From NCBI GenBank assembly GCA_001179505.1, contig CDMY01000635.1, forward strand, positions 185,373-249,372: a DNA stretch of 64,000 nucleotides. The letters are read 5' to 3'. The stretch's first letter is position 1. Each line of letters opens with the position of its first letter. A program made the position numbers and the translations under genes. This document shows, one piece after another, positions 36,340 to 47,411 of the stretch. The stretch comes from Vitrella brassicaformis (Eukaryota; Sar; Vitrellaceae). Below the pieces are notes generated by a model, which did not search any database, was not told the origin of the DNA, and saw only the letters and a program-made list of their open reading frames with translations.

Positions 36340-37282
36340 ATGGCGCCCGATAAAGAGAATGATGGCAAGTTCACGAGTCGATTGGAGAGAAGCAACTCCT
36401 ACAGCACGCTGTGGTGGGACACGCAGTGCACGCACAGCCCAGATGAGCTCACACACTCCACACACAGGGCAGGCAGGACCTGGATCTTCGGAGGGAGGGA
36501 GAAGCAACACATTGTTTTGCTTTGCTTTGCATCTCATTGTTGTCCGTGGTGCGTCTGTGTCTGTCGTGTGTGTCACTCAGGGGCAACCGCGCGAATCTTC
36601 AGTCGTCTCGCTGTATCCACTACAACGCCCAGCAGCGGCGGTTCGACCTGCTCTGCCGCACTTGCCAATACAGCTTCCGCGTCGACGAACACGGGTCAAG
36701 CACACACAATCACACAATCACACAGCCACACACTAACACAACGAACCGCACGTCAGTCACGTCATCTGCCCCTGTGTGGTGTGTGTTGTGTTGTGTTGGT
36801 TGGTTTGTCGGCTGGTTGATTGATGCATGTGCGATGCAGTTGGCTTGAGCATCAGTACTGGGGTGTGCGTCTGCAGCCCGACGACGACCTGGACTTCCTG
36901 CACCACACCAACGTTGCCCAGCCGTTCGACCCCATTCCTGAGAAAACGGAGAGATTCAAACCTCACCTCGCCGTCGCGTCAGACATCCTCAAGGTAGCTT
37001 GCTGCACAGGCAGGCAGACACGAAGGCAGGCAGGCAGGCAGACAGACAGACGGGGGATGATGGTCTGTCTCGATGTGTGTGGCTGTGATTGATTTGTGTG
37101 TGCAGCGTCAGTCGAATGACAGCAACCGCAACACATGGAAGGCGGCCACTATGATGCAGCGGCACCACTACAACGAGGAGGCCAGGTCAGCCAGCCAGGG
37201 GCCCTCAGACAGCTCAGCTCACAAACCGATACACTTGACGTGTTCATGTCATGCGTCTACCGTGTGTCTGTGTGTGTCTGTC

Positions 37283-37318
<36 letters not shown>

Positions 37319-40300
37319 CGCCTCGAGAATGCCTGCTGGAGACTCCTGGCCATGAAACAGAGACGGAAAGAGAAAGAGTAACTGAGCAGACACCAAACCA
37401 CCCAGCGATTCACACACACACATCCATCCATCCATTCGTGTGTTGTCCGTGTGTGTGTGTGGTCAGGTGTGCCGAGACCGACTCCCCCCACACGTGCAGT
37501 GAGCACATCAGCATCCCCGTCACCGAGGAGGACCGAGCCCTGCTGTTTGAGGAGGCCATCCGCGCACTTATGACGGACAACCAAGACACCGTACTCAAGG
37601 CACAGGCGGCCAACAAGGAACACTTCGACGTACGCGAAGAGGCCGACAAACGACACGAGGTGAGTGAGTGAGTTTTGTGCGCAGGCAGGCAGGCAGACAG
37701 ACAGGCAGACACACACGAGAGAGTGAGAGGGATGTGCGTGTACGTCTGTCTGTCTGCCATGCTCGTGGTGTGTCTTTTTTTCAGCGTGAGATGTCCCGGA
37801 TCCCTCCCGGGCTGGAGAGGGTCGGCAAGAACACCAAGTTGCTCGAGTTCTCCGATTACGGTCGGTTGGTGCTCACACACACACACTGACGTCAGTCGTG
37901 CATCCGCATCCGTCCATCCATGCATCCCTTCATTCATTCATTCCATGTATCGGCGGTTGGGTTGGATGGGATGTCACTCAGGTACGGGTGACTACCGCAT
38001 TCCGAGTTTCAACGTGACGTATGGCGACGGGAGCAACATCTCGCCCCTGCACTACAAGGCACACCGCATCACCCTGGGGGTGGTGCCCATGGACTGCAGC
38101 ATGCCCATCGTCGGGGACGAACTTTCTGTACAGGTACGTAGCTAGGTAGGTCGGGTGGGGTGGCCATTTGCCCGACCATTGATTGGCGTGTGTGGGCTGG
38201 GCTAGAGTGATGCGAGCGCGTTGATCGTGACGCTGGCCGACCCCTTCACCGACCTGGAGGTCGATCTCCACTACGCCGTCTTTCAAGTGAGAAAGGACAA
38301 AGCCAGAAGACAACCATCATGCTACCTGCTTACGTCACGCCACGCAGGATCTGGACGTGATAGTGCGGCGCACGGTCATCCGCAACAAGTCGCCCGCGGG
38401 TGGCGTCACCGTTCAGAAAATCGCCTCGGCAACGGTTGATTTCGAGTCAGACCACTACCACTTCCTGCACCTCCCAGGAGAATACACAGCCGAGCGGTCA
38501 GCCACCCAAGCCAAACACAACACAACACTCCCTCCCTTCCTTGTCAAAATCGACCCCACTCCCCCACTCATCCCAATCCCATCCATCTATCTGTGCAGGC
38601 AAGTGGTGTATCAGCCGATTGTCGAGGGCTACCGTGGTGTGGACAGCCGTCGGGGCACGTCCAGCCACCAGCACAACCCTTTCGCCGTGATATCCCGCGG
38701 CGACACGCCGCCCGAGGAGTCGCGGGGCGAGGTCTTTGGGTTCGCCCTCGTGTACAGCGGCAACCACCGTATCGAGATAGAGAAGACCGAGACGGGGAGG
38801 GTGCGATTCAACATCGGCATCAACCCGGACCACTTCTCATGGTCTCTGGCGTCGGGGTGCTCTCTGGAGGCCCCCGAGTGCATCATGGCTTACTCAAACG
38901 AAGGTGGGTCTGTGAGGCAATCGATACATAGATGGCGTGGTATGGTATGCTGTGTGTGGTGTGGTGTTGTGTAGGTCTGACGTACATGAGTCAGCAGCTG
39001 CACAAGTTGATCCGGAGCCACGTGATCCCTCAGGAGTTCAGGGGCAACTGGGTCTGCCCCATACTCCTCAACACATGGTACGTGACGCGCTCGCACGGTA
39101 CACCACACCCAGCTGGTGTGCAGTGCATGACACGACAGTGCGTGATCTGATCTACCTACGTATATCTGATCTGTCTGTGTGCGGTGCGCGGATGTGTTTA
39201 GGGAGGCGCTGTACTTCGACCAGACGCACGACAACATCATGAGCATCGCCAAGGAGGCCAAAGAGTGAGTGAGCCGACACACACGAACGCCCCCATACAC
39301 ACACAGACAAACAGACGGCCAGGTATCCATCACCATCTGTGTGTCTGCCGGTCATGGCATGCCACGCCAGTATTGGTGTGGAGCTGCTGGTGATGGATGA
39401 CGGCTGGTACGGCCAGCGCAACAACGACAAGACCTCACTCGGCGACTGGGACGTCGACCTCAAAAAACTCCCAAACGGTCCGCGCGAACACACACCTCTC
39501 CCCTCTCCCCTCTCCCCNNNNNNNNNNNNNNNNNNNNNNNNNNNNNNNNNNNNNNNNNNNNNNNNNNNNNNNNNNNNNNNNNNNNNNNNNNNNNNNNNNN
39601 NNNNNNNNNNNNNNNNNNNNNNNNNNNNNNNNNNNNNNNNNNNNNNNNNNNNNNNNNNNNNNNNNNNNNNNNNNNNNNNNNNNNNNNNNNNNNNNNNNNN
39701 NNNNNNNNNNNNNNNNNNNNNNNNNNNNNNNNNNNNNNNNNNNNNNNNNNNNNNNNNNNNNNNNNNNNNNNNNNNNNNNNNNNNNNNNNNNNNNNNNNNN
39801 NNNNNNNNNNNNNNNNNTCCCCCCCCCCCCCCCCTACACACACATCAGTTTGTCGCTGCACCATAGATGCACACACACGTACGTGGCATGGCAGGTCTGA
39901 AGGCGTTGGTGGACGAGGTGAACGGATTGGGTCTCAAGTTCGGCATCTGGGTGGAGCCCGAGATGATATCGGTGGAGAGCAAGCTCTACGAGGCCAACCC
40001 GGAGTGGGCACTGGGGCAGTCCGGCAAGTCGAGGTCAGAGGGCAGGAACCAACTCGTCCTCGACTTCACACGAAAAGACGTACGTACGTGAGTACTGTGT
40101 GTGATCGAAAGACAGGTACCTGTCTGTGTGTGGTGACTGACTGACTGTTGTGCAGGTGCGCGATTACATCTACGGCAAGTTGGAGGCGATATTAAACAGC
40201 GCCAACATCGAGTACGTCAAGTGGGACTGCAACAGGCACCTCACCGAAGTCTACTCCAGACAACTGCCACCTTACAGACAGGTGAGGTGGATCTCACACT

Positions 40301-40355
40301 CAGACACATACATGCATGAGCACTGTCTATCTCTCTCTCTCTGTGTGTGTGTGTG

Positions 40356-40389
<34 letters not shown>

Positions 40390-42067
40390 CGTGTGTGCAG
40401 GGTGAGGTGTTCCACCGCTATGCGTTGGGTGTGTATGAGGTGTTCCAACGGGTCCGCACCAACTTCCCACACATCATCGTCGAGACATGTGCCGGCGGAG
40501 GGGGACGATTCGACGTTGCCATGCTCAAATACGGGCCACAGGTAGTGTTGTATTATTATATAATGACGATACACACACACACACACACAGGCACTCACAT
40601 CACAAAGACGATTCAACACACCTGGTGTGTGTGATGTGATTGGGTGTGTGTGCGTCAGATATGGGCGAGCGACAACACCGACGGCCTTGCGCGGATCCGC
40701 ATCCAGTACGGCACGAGTATGGCCTACCCCATCTCATCCATCGGCTCTCACATCTCCTCGGTCCCTAACCACCAGGTAGGCCAGATCCACACACACACAC
40801 ACACACACCAAACAAGAGTACATGGCCAGCCAGTGCGGTGCAGTGCATGCGTGTTTGTTCAATCGTGTGTGTGTTGATTTGATGTGTATGATATGCACCG
40901 ATCGGTCGATCGGTCGGTCGGTCGGTCAGACGTTCCGTCGGACCCCACTCAAGACGCGGTTCGTGGTGGCCCTGTGCGGCACCTTTGGCTATGAACTCGA
41001 CCTCACCAAGGAGGTCACACCCAAAGAGGTGAGCGCGCAGACAAGGGCATCGCATCTATGTGTGTTGTCTGATATGTGGTGTGGTGTGGTGTCTGGTGTC
41101 TGATGCGTGTGTGTGCAGAAGGAGCAGCTCAAGGCGATGAATCGGCTGAGGACCAGGCTGGCGCCCATCATCTTCCACGGAGGTACGTGCCTCACCTTAG
41201 CTCACGTCACATCAGCCAGCCACCCACCAGCTGTCCATCTGCCGCACTGTGTTTCGTCTTGTGGTCGCACAGACTTTTATCGGCTGTGGAATCCTTTCTG
41301 CTCGACCAACAACGTGGCGGCGTGGATGTTTGTCAGCCCCAACCGCCTCAAGGCCCTCGTCTTCGCATTCGTCACATTCAAGAAGACACTCGGCAGATAC
41401 CTCCCACGGCTGCGGGTGAGCGAGCCACCCACACCCACACCCACACCCACACCCACAACACACAGACGGCTCTGTTTCTGTCGTTCTGCTGTGCAGCTGC
41501 GTGGGCTAGATCCGCATCAGAAATACGTCGTGAGTGAGCTCGTGCCCACCACAATCAGGTAAACTCAGTGCGTGTCTCTCGCACGTGTGCGTGCCATTCC
41601 ATTCTGCCTTTCATCCATGCAGGCGCATCACGTCGGTGCAGTTTGCCGAGGACCAGGATCGGCCGGTCTACCAGTTCGGAAAGAAGACACTCGAAATCAG
41701 CGGACTCGTAAGCACCACCTGGACACACACCACAAGCACCACAAGCACCGCCGCCCCCACCACACACGCCGCTGTCTTGCCATCCACCGTCTGGCACGTT
41801 CAGGCGCTGCTCAATGTTGGTTTGCCGATCAAGCTGGAGTTTGACGGCGACGCCATGCTGATGGAGCTCACCGCCATGAGCGCACACACCACCACATGCG
41901 CCATGACGCCGTCCGCCTCATTCGTGGACCCGAAAGCACACCCCGAGAGCCCCCTGTCTCTATCCCCCATACAGCCCCCGACCCACCAGCACGAGATGGC
42001 GATGACGATGCTGGAGCCGCCGCCGGATGAGGTCCCACGAAGCATCTCGCACAGACGGATCATATGA
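36340..42067 (+). CDS. GH36 alpha-galactosidase with a large N-terminal-domain insertion
   Basis: Retaining alpha-galactosidase acting on raffinose-type or galactolipid-like substrates. The N-terminal beta-supersandwich begins [18 protein letters not shown] and [17 protein letters not shown]; it resumes after an insertion at [37 protein letters not shown] and [17 protein letters not shown]. The TIM barrel has [76 protein letters not shown] (nucleophile Asp), [17 protein letters not shown] and [19 protein letters not shown] (acid/base Asp). Then [17 protein letters not shown] and [13 protein letters not shown], with a C-terminal beta domain. About 20 exons, no signal peptide seen. About 130 extra residues, including a basic coiled coil, interrupt the N-terminal domain between 36960 and 37800. 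A 300-N gap sits in an intron and costs no residues. Confidence 0.87.
39518..39817. other. Assembly gap, 300 N, inside a GH36 intron
   Basis: Left flank is CCCTCTCC repeats, right flank a poly-C run, both hard to sequence. Joining the exons on either side gives [14 protein letters not shown], the expected GH36 continuity, so the gap lies wholly within an intron. Confidence 0.85.
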
Positions 42068-43432
42068 TGGACGGATGGATGGATGGATGTGTTTATTGGG
42101 CTGGTTGGTTGGTTGATGGGGTGGATGGCTGTAAGGTGTGTTGGGCAGAGCAGGGTTACGGGAGGGGGGAGGGGAACTCGATGCGTGGCGGGTGGGTGTC
42201 TGCCCGTGTGTCTGTCTGAGTCGATCTGTGTGGAGGCTTGCAGAGAGGTTTGTTTGTCTGGCGTCAGCCATAAGTAGGAATCGAATCTTCACGAGTGTGT
42301 ATTCAAGTATAAGTGCCTTCCGTCCTGCTTTCCTTCCTTTGTCTGTGTCGATACTTTCAGCGACTCACTCAGCCCCACCTGTCTGTCTGTCTGTCTGTCT
42401 GCTTTTCCACATACATATATGCGTTGTTTCCTTTTGAGTTGTAGAGAGGTTTCCTTCTGCATACACAACTTCCTGCCTGCCTGCCTGCCTGCCTGCGTAT
42501 GACTATCTGTGTGTGCATGCACCTTCCTTCACCCATTCATCTAGTATTGCTCGATCCCAGCTTGTCTTGTCTTGTCTGTCTTGTCCTGTTGTCTTGAATA
42601 TCGTCACTCACCACGTGCACGCGGCCGCCTGCCTTTTCCATTCAGGCGCAGCGGCACATAATGCTCATGAATGAGAGAGCCAACGCATCGAGAGAGAGGG
42701 GTGGTCCTTCGTACCGACCTATACACACACACGTGAGTGAGTGAGTGAGTGAGTGAGTGAAGGCATGCAATGCAATGCTGCCCCGTCCGTTCATCCACCC
42801 ACCCACATCCCTCCACCAGACATACACCCACCCCCTGGTGTACCGATTTTCCTGACGGCCGGTATGTGGGTGCACTCACACACACACACAGAGTCTTGTT
42901 GTCTGGATGTCGCCGTGCGTGTGTGCGTCTGCGTGTTTGTGTGTGCCGTGCAGTGCCAACAATGACGTGAGAGTGAGCAGAGAGGGGGGGTTTACGTCTG
43001 CATGCATATGTGTGAGGGGTGGGTGCATTGCGCAAAGCGACCTGAACCAATTGTGCCTGCCCGTATATTGACAAATAACTTACTCATTGTTCACGTAACT
43101 AACGAGTTTGTCTGTCTGTCTGTCTATCTGTGCCAAGAGAAGCGAACATCTATCTAATGAATGCAACCGATCCGACATACACGATCGACGACCGCATACA
43201 TACACACATACACACATTCACACATACACACAACGCAAAACACATATCGACGATCCGTAACACATACGTACACAGACACAGACACAGGCAGCAGAAAGCC
43301 AATTGACCAGCCTGTGCGGTCTCACTCTGTCGTTTTTCCACTCGTCCGTCGTGTACCGACAAACAGTCGACAACAAGCAGCCGCTCAGGACATCAGTCAG
43401 TCAGTGAGTGAGTGAGCCAATCAGCGTGTGAA
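42068..43432. other. Intergenic region with long simple repeats
   Basis: 1.36 kb between two plus-strand genes. It holds GGAT, GGTT, TGTC and TGCC runs, a perfect (GTGA)7 at 42733-42760 and CATA-rich sequence near 43190-43270. Open frames are repeat-derived and none shows a family motif. Confidence 0.45.
42733..42760 (+). repeat. (GTGA)7 microsatellite
   Basis: Seven perfect GTGA units in intergenic DNA. The same unit recurs at many splice donors in the window, but here no exon precedes it. Confidence 0.85.
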
Positions 43433-44738
43433 ATGATCATGTCGTGCAATCGTGACAGCAACAGCGACATGACCTACTCGTCCACCAGCCGCCTCGACCA
43501 GGTGGGCACGGCACTGCACACGAGAGACAGACACACCCATTGCATTGCGCCATGCCTCGATTGTGTTGCACTGCGTCACTGTGCAGAGTTGGGTTGTGTA
43601 CGTCTACTGCAACGATGTCGAGCCTCGTCATTTGTTTGCGTTTGTCAATGACCTCAAGCGCTTCGCCACGAACGTCAAGAGGTCCCGCACACACACACAC
43701 TGGGAGGGAGGGGAGAAAGAGAGAGAGGCAGACAGCTGATGTGTGTATCTCTGATTGTGTGTCAGTTTCGAGAGTGAGTCGGATTGTGTCTCCGCGTTGT
43801 CCAGCGCAGCCTCCTCGTCTGTGCTATTCGTCCTATCGGCCGCACACGCCAAGCGCGTAAACCATGCAGCAGAAAGACAGACAGATACACAATTGAACCC
43901 TCCCTCCCTCCCTCTCTGTGCGTGTGTGCGTGTGTGTCAGGGTGGTCTGTGCATGACCGGCGTGAGTCTGAAGGAGTTGACATCCATCGCCGGCGTGTGT
44001 CTGTACTCGAAGCAGAAGGCCGAGCGGTGGTGCAAGTTCTGCATGAAGCACTACCTCATCAAGTTCCTCTCGTCTTCCTTCGTTGAAGTCCGCCGCGCAA
44101 TCTGCTGGGTGGGTGGGTGAGGCAGTCAGTCACTGAGACGGAGGGAGAGAGGGACGGAGAGACGTGTGTGTGTCCATCTAACCAATGTGTGTGTGTGTGT
44201 GTGTGTTTAAAAGGTCATGGCTGGGGGGAGTTTGGACTACATTGGCTACAACAAGCCGCTGGATGAGCTGCCGGACGCCATCGATGCACACAAGGCATCC
44301 ATCACACAATTAAAGAGGAATGCAATGCATTCACAAACCAGGAAGCGTTGTGTGTGTGCGTGTGTATGTGTGTGTGTGTGCGTGTTGATATATCAGCAGC
44401 GTGGCGGCGGCTTCGTGTGCATCCAAACACCGCTCGTCCGCGTCACTCCAGCCACCAACAACGCACACACCACTCGTACGTCACTCATGCATCACATCAC
44501 AACACACACCCACCAGACCAGACAGCTCATGTGTCGTGTGTTTTACCCGTGTCAACAGGTGTGCGTGATGGCCACTACGACCAGAACGAGACGGTACGGT
44601 GAGCCATCCATCCATCTACGCGTCCCTCATCAATGGCTGGACTCTGGATGGATGATTGATTGATGCTGCGTTGCACGGGTATTGCAGCCTCCGGCCGAGT
44701 GCAAGACCAAACCGTACGTCATCCCACAGCTCAGATGA
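43433..44738 (+). CDS. Small receiver/TIR-like domain protein, family uncertain
   Basis: Six or seven small exons encode about 210 residues. Order: MIMSCNRDSNSDMTYSSTSR, SWVVYVYCNDVEPRHLFAFV with NDLKRFATNVKR, FESESDCVSALSSAASSSVL with FVLSAAHAKR, SLKELTSIAGVCLYSKQKAE with RWCKFCMKHYLIKF, then GGSLDYIGYNKPLDELPD and VRDGHYDQNETPPAECKT ending KPYVIPQLR. Hydrophobic strands alternate with helices as in a Rossmann or flavodoxin-like fold. The pattern 'F..s.dCv..l....vlFvlS...l..l..i..vy.Y....' recalls a domain I remember from abundant bdelloid rotifer proteins, where it precedes TPR or ADP-ribosyltransferase modules; this is memory, not a search. No such partner is fused here. The exon after DAIDAHK has two possible donors, so about 15 residues are uncertain. 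Confidence 0.5.
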
Positions 44739-44874
44739 GTGAAGCAGACAGTATGTGTCAAATCCACTCGAGCGACACACACGAGCCGAGCTGAGTGTAC
44801 TGAACATGATCGGATGAGAAAACGAACCAACAGAACGAATGCATGACTCGCAAGCAAAGGAATCAATCGCAAAA

Positions 44875-44910
44875 TGTATACATACGTCTCTGAATAAACG
44901 TATGTGTACA
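44875..44910. terminator. 13-bp hairpin between convergent genes
   Basis: TGTATACATACGT (44875-44887) pairs with ACGTATGTGTACA (44898-44910), with one T-G wobble and a 10-base loop CTCTGAATAA. An AATAAA spans the loop and the first stem base (44893-44898). It lies 137 bp after the stop of the plus gene and 107 bp after the end of VPS36 on the other strand, so a role in 3'-end formation is plausible but unproven. Confidence 0.5.
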
Positions 44911-45016
44911 AATGCCAGTTCAAAGTATGCGCCTCAACATTTAGTTGGTCTACGCGTCTAGACAGCGCGTCAGCATGCACACATCACACATAAACATCAC
45001 TGTCTGGCAGTCCTGG

Positions 45017-47100
45017 TCATTTTGCGTCATCAAAGAAGAAGTTCCGATAGAAGTACAGCCCCTGGACAGTATCGTCCCGCACCAGGTGCCCCCTCGCCTC
45101 CCCTGCCTGCAGCTGCAGCAACGCCAAAGACACCGAGCACTTGAGGGCCGCAGCCACTTGAGACGCAGACATGCCGCCGTTTCTTCCCGCCGTCCGCTCG
45201 ATGAGCGCCACCAGTGTGGCCGCCATCCGGTCGTCGTCCATGTCGGCCGAGTGAACCGCCAGCACACGACCGTTGGCGAACCGACGCAGCCGGAGACCCT
45301 GTGAGGGGTCGTCACACGCCTGCATGGCCAAACACAACACAGAGAGAGAAAGACATGGAAGTGTCGACAGTTCCTGTGGTCCGTGTGTCGCGCCAACCCA
45401 CCATTTGCATAGCGGTGAGAAGCTCCTCCGGCGATATCAACTCTGACCGACAGAGAGAGTGACGTGATGGTGCCAACATGATGTCCGTCGTTTTGTTGTA
45501 TGTACCTACCTGTGCCTTTCCATCGATTGAAGAGGCAGAAGAGGTCATGCAGCAGCAGCATCCCGTTGCCCCCGGAGATGCCCCCGTTCTGAGCCGCCGC
45601 CACTGCCGCATCATCACCCTCCGCGTCGCTCATCGGCTGGTCGGTGGTCGACGCCTCGGGAGCCGAAGAATTGGTCACCGACTTGGCCAGCACTCGTTGC
45701 ACAAAGGCACCTGCACACATCCACATCAAATACACAACGACTGTTTGCCTCGTCTGCTCGGTAATCTGCCTACCCAAATCGTGTGCAAGGTGCTGATAAT
45801 AGTCGTCGCCAGAAGCGCTTCTGGAAGCCTTCTGGCTGCAGAAACACAGCGACATCACCCACAGTGTGGTTGTCGCTCTCTACCTCTCCCCCCCACTCGA
45901 CCTACAGCAGTGTCGCGTCGGCAAGGCCGTAGTCGACCATCAGCTGAGACAACTCATCCCTGACGCGCAGGCAAATCGATCGCGTGTGGAGGAATCTGAT
46001 GTCTGTGTGCCCCTCCCTCGTCAGTGAACTCACTTTTCGGCTTGTTCGGCTCCCCCAGCTGCGTTGCCGCTGCTGTAGGACCGCGACAAGTGACGAGCCA
46101 TCTCGGCCTGACAATGGATCAACAAACACGGCGAATGAATGGATGTTCGGCACACATGCATTGGCAGCTGCAGGATACCATTTGGTTGGCGTTTTGTCTG
46201 AGGGCCTGGAGGTCGTTCAACGCCTCGCGGACTGTCTCCTGCACAGCCATAGCAACGCAATACACAGGGCACACATCCAATCCACCCATCCATCCGTGCA
46301 GCTCTCTGCTCTGGCTCACCTCCTGTTGCTGCATCCTGCCCTCTTGCCTCCTCAACACACGGCCTGAAGCAGACAGACCAACGACACCCGTCCTGTCGCT
46401 GGCAGGCAGCTTCTCTTCTGCGTGTGCATGCACGTATGTGTACTGAGTCCGCCGACGTTCGATTGCAACTGGTATCCATGGACCTGCAATACATCCCAAT
46501 CGGTGCCAACACAAACCGGTCCATCGATACATCCATCCATCCATTCTCTTGTTGTGTTCACTCACCTTCCACACAGCCTGCTGCAGGGCAGCCGTCACAT
46601 GGCTGTGCAGAGCATCCAGCTCTGAGCGGTCCCCACACACCACAGGCAGACCCCACACACCACAGGCAGAGATGCACCATTGCAGCGATGAAGCAACCGC
46701 GGTTGCTCACCCGACTCTGCGGTGCGGAGAGATATCGGTGGGGCGTCTGTTGGTGTGCTGGGCTGTAAGACCACCTTCCGGCCATGAAACCAAGAGCTCT
46801 GCACAGATACAGGCAGACAAACCAACCAACCAACACAAAAGCTTGCCGCGATGGGTGCCATCCATCCTTTCGGCTTACCTTGATCTCAGTGTCCCTGATT
46901 CGGTCGAGTCGAATGCATCTCCATGCCGAGCTGCCCTCCTCCTCCCACAGCAGCCGATGGCTGGTGAGGCGCCCGTTCTTGCCCTGGGTGTAGTCGCCGC
47001 CGTGGCCCACCTTCCACGATAGAGGGCTGATCTTGGAGACCTCTTCCTCCCCCAGAAAGGGCGTCGGCCGCCCGTGGTCTGTCGCCACTTCATCATTCAT
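45017..47100 (-). CDS. VPS36: ESCRT-II subunit VPS36
   Basis: Endosomal sorting protein that links ubiquitinated cargo and phosphoinositide membranes to ESCRT-II. The N-terminal GLUE domain is seen as GRLTSHRLLWEEEGSSAWRC followed by IRLDRIRD, then WFHGRKVVLQPSTPTDAPPI and ELDALHSHVTAALQQAVWK. A linker gives YQLQSNVGGLS and EALNDLQALRQNANQMV. The EAP30 winged-helix region reads ELSQLMVDYGLADATLL, DDYYQHLAHDLG, MLLLHDLFCLFNRWKGTELI with SPEELLTAMQMA, then GLRLRRFANGRVLAVH, AGRNGGMSASQVAAALKCSV and ARGHLVRDDTVQGLYFYRNF, ending DDAK. About ten exons. The order and motifs match VPS36 rather than VPS22, because of the GLUE domain. Confidence 0.88.
46631..46670 (-). repeat. Perfect 20-bp tandem duplication at a VPS36 acceptor
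   Basis: CCCCACACACCACAGGCAGA is present twice back to back (46631-46650, 46651-46670). On the minus strand it lies directly upstream of the inferred acceptor CTCAG before the codons for ELDALHSH, so it extends the TG-rich 3' end of the intron. Confidence 0.75.
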
Positions 47101-47411
47101 TTGCTTTCCTCACTTTTTTCTCGGCTCGGAGGCGATCGGCATGCTGTGCTGGCAGATGCAGAAAAGCGGAGGCTTTAGCGACTTGTAGAGATCTGCCGAC
47201 GAGTGGTTTGGCTCATTGTACTCATCGCATCAGCCCGCGACGCCCTCATGTCGGACACCCTGCATGCCATGGAGATGATGACGCCGGCGTCCCAGGAAGG
47301 TGCGTGAGAGGACAGGCAAAACACACACACCACTGCCCGCTCCGATGGAGATCTCCTTGCGGCGAATGTGCTGTGCTTTGTCAGGTGAGGTGTAGAGGCC
47401 GGGAAAGAGGG
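47101..47411. promoter_or_regulatory. Divergent promoter and 5' leader, VPS36 / F-box-like gene
   Basis: About 310 bp between ATG codons. Only a degenerate form of the shared element is present (TTTCTCGGCTCGGAGG, about 47117-47132). On the plus side an ATG at 47247 opens MSDTLHAMEMMTPASQE, but splicing it on at the nearby GT gives an early stop, so this part is probably an untranslated spliced leader or a uORF. Confidence 0.4.

Noticed and set aside
36700-37400. Separate splicing-factor-like gene (YJU2/CCDC130 type) before the alpha-galactosidase
   Set aside because: The exons splice in frame into [15 protein letters not shown], and the segments before them ([23 protein letters not shown]) are the GH36 N-terminal strands, so one gene explains all.
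42240-42310. tRNA-like B-box on the minus strand (GATTCGATTCC)
   Set aside because: Flanking bases do not form a T-stem or an acceptor stem, and no A-box lies at the right distance.
47208-47411. Protein start at 47247 for the F-box-like gene (MSDTLHAMEMM...)
   Set aside because: Joining at the adjacent GT and next AG gives Gly-Glu-Val-stop; the ATG at 47412 gives a compatible phase.
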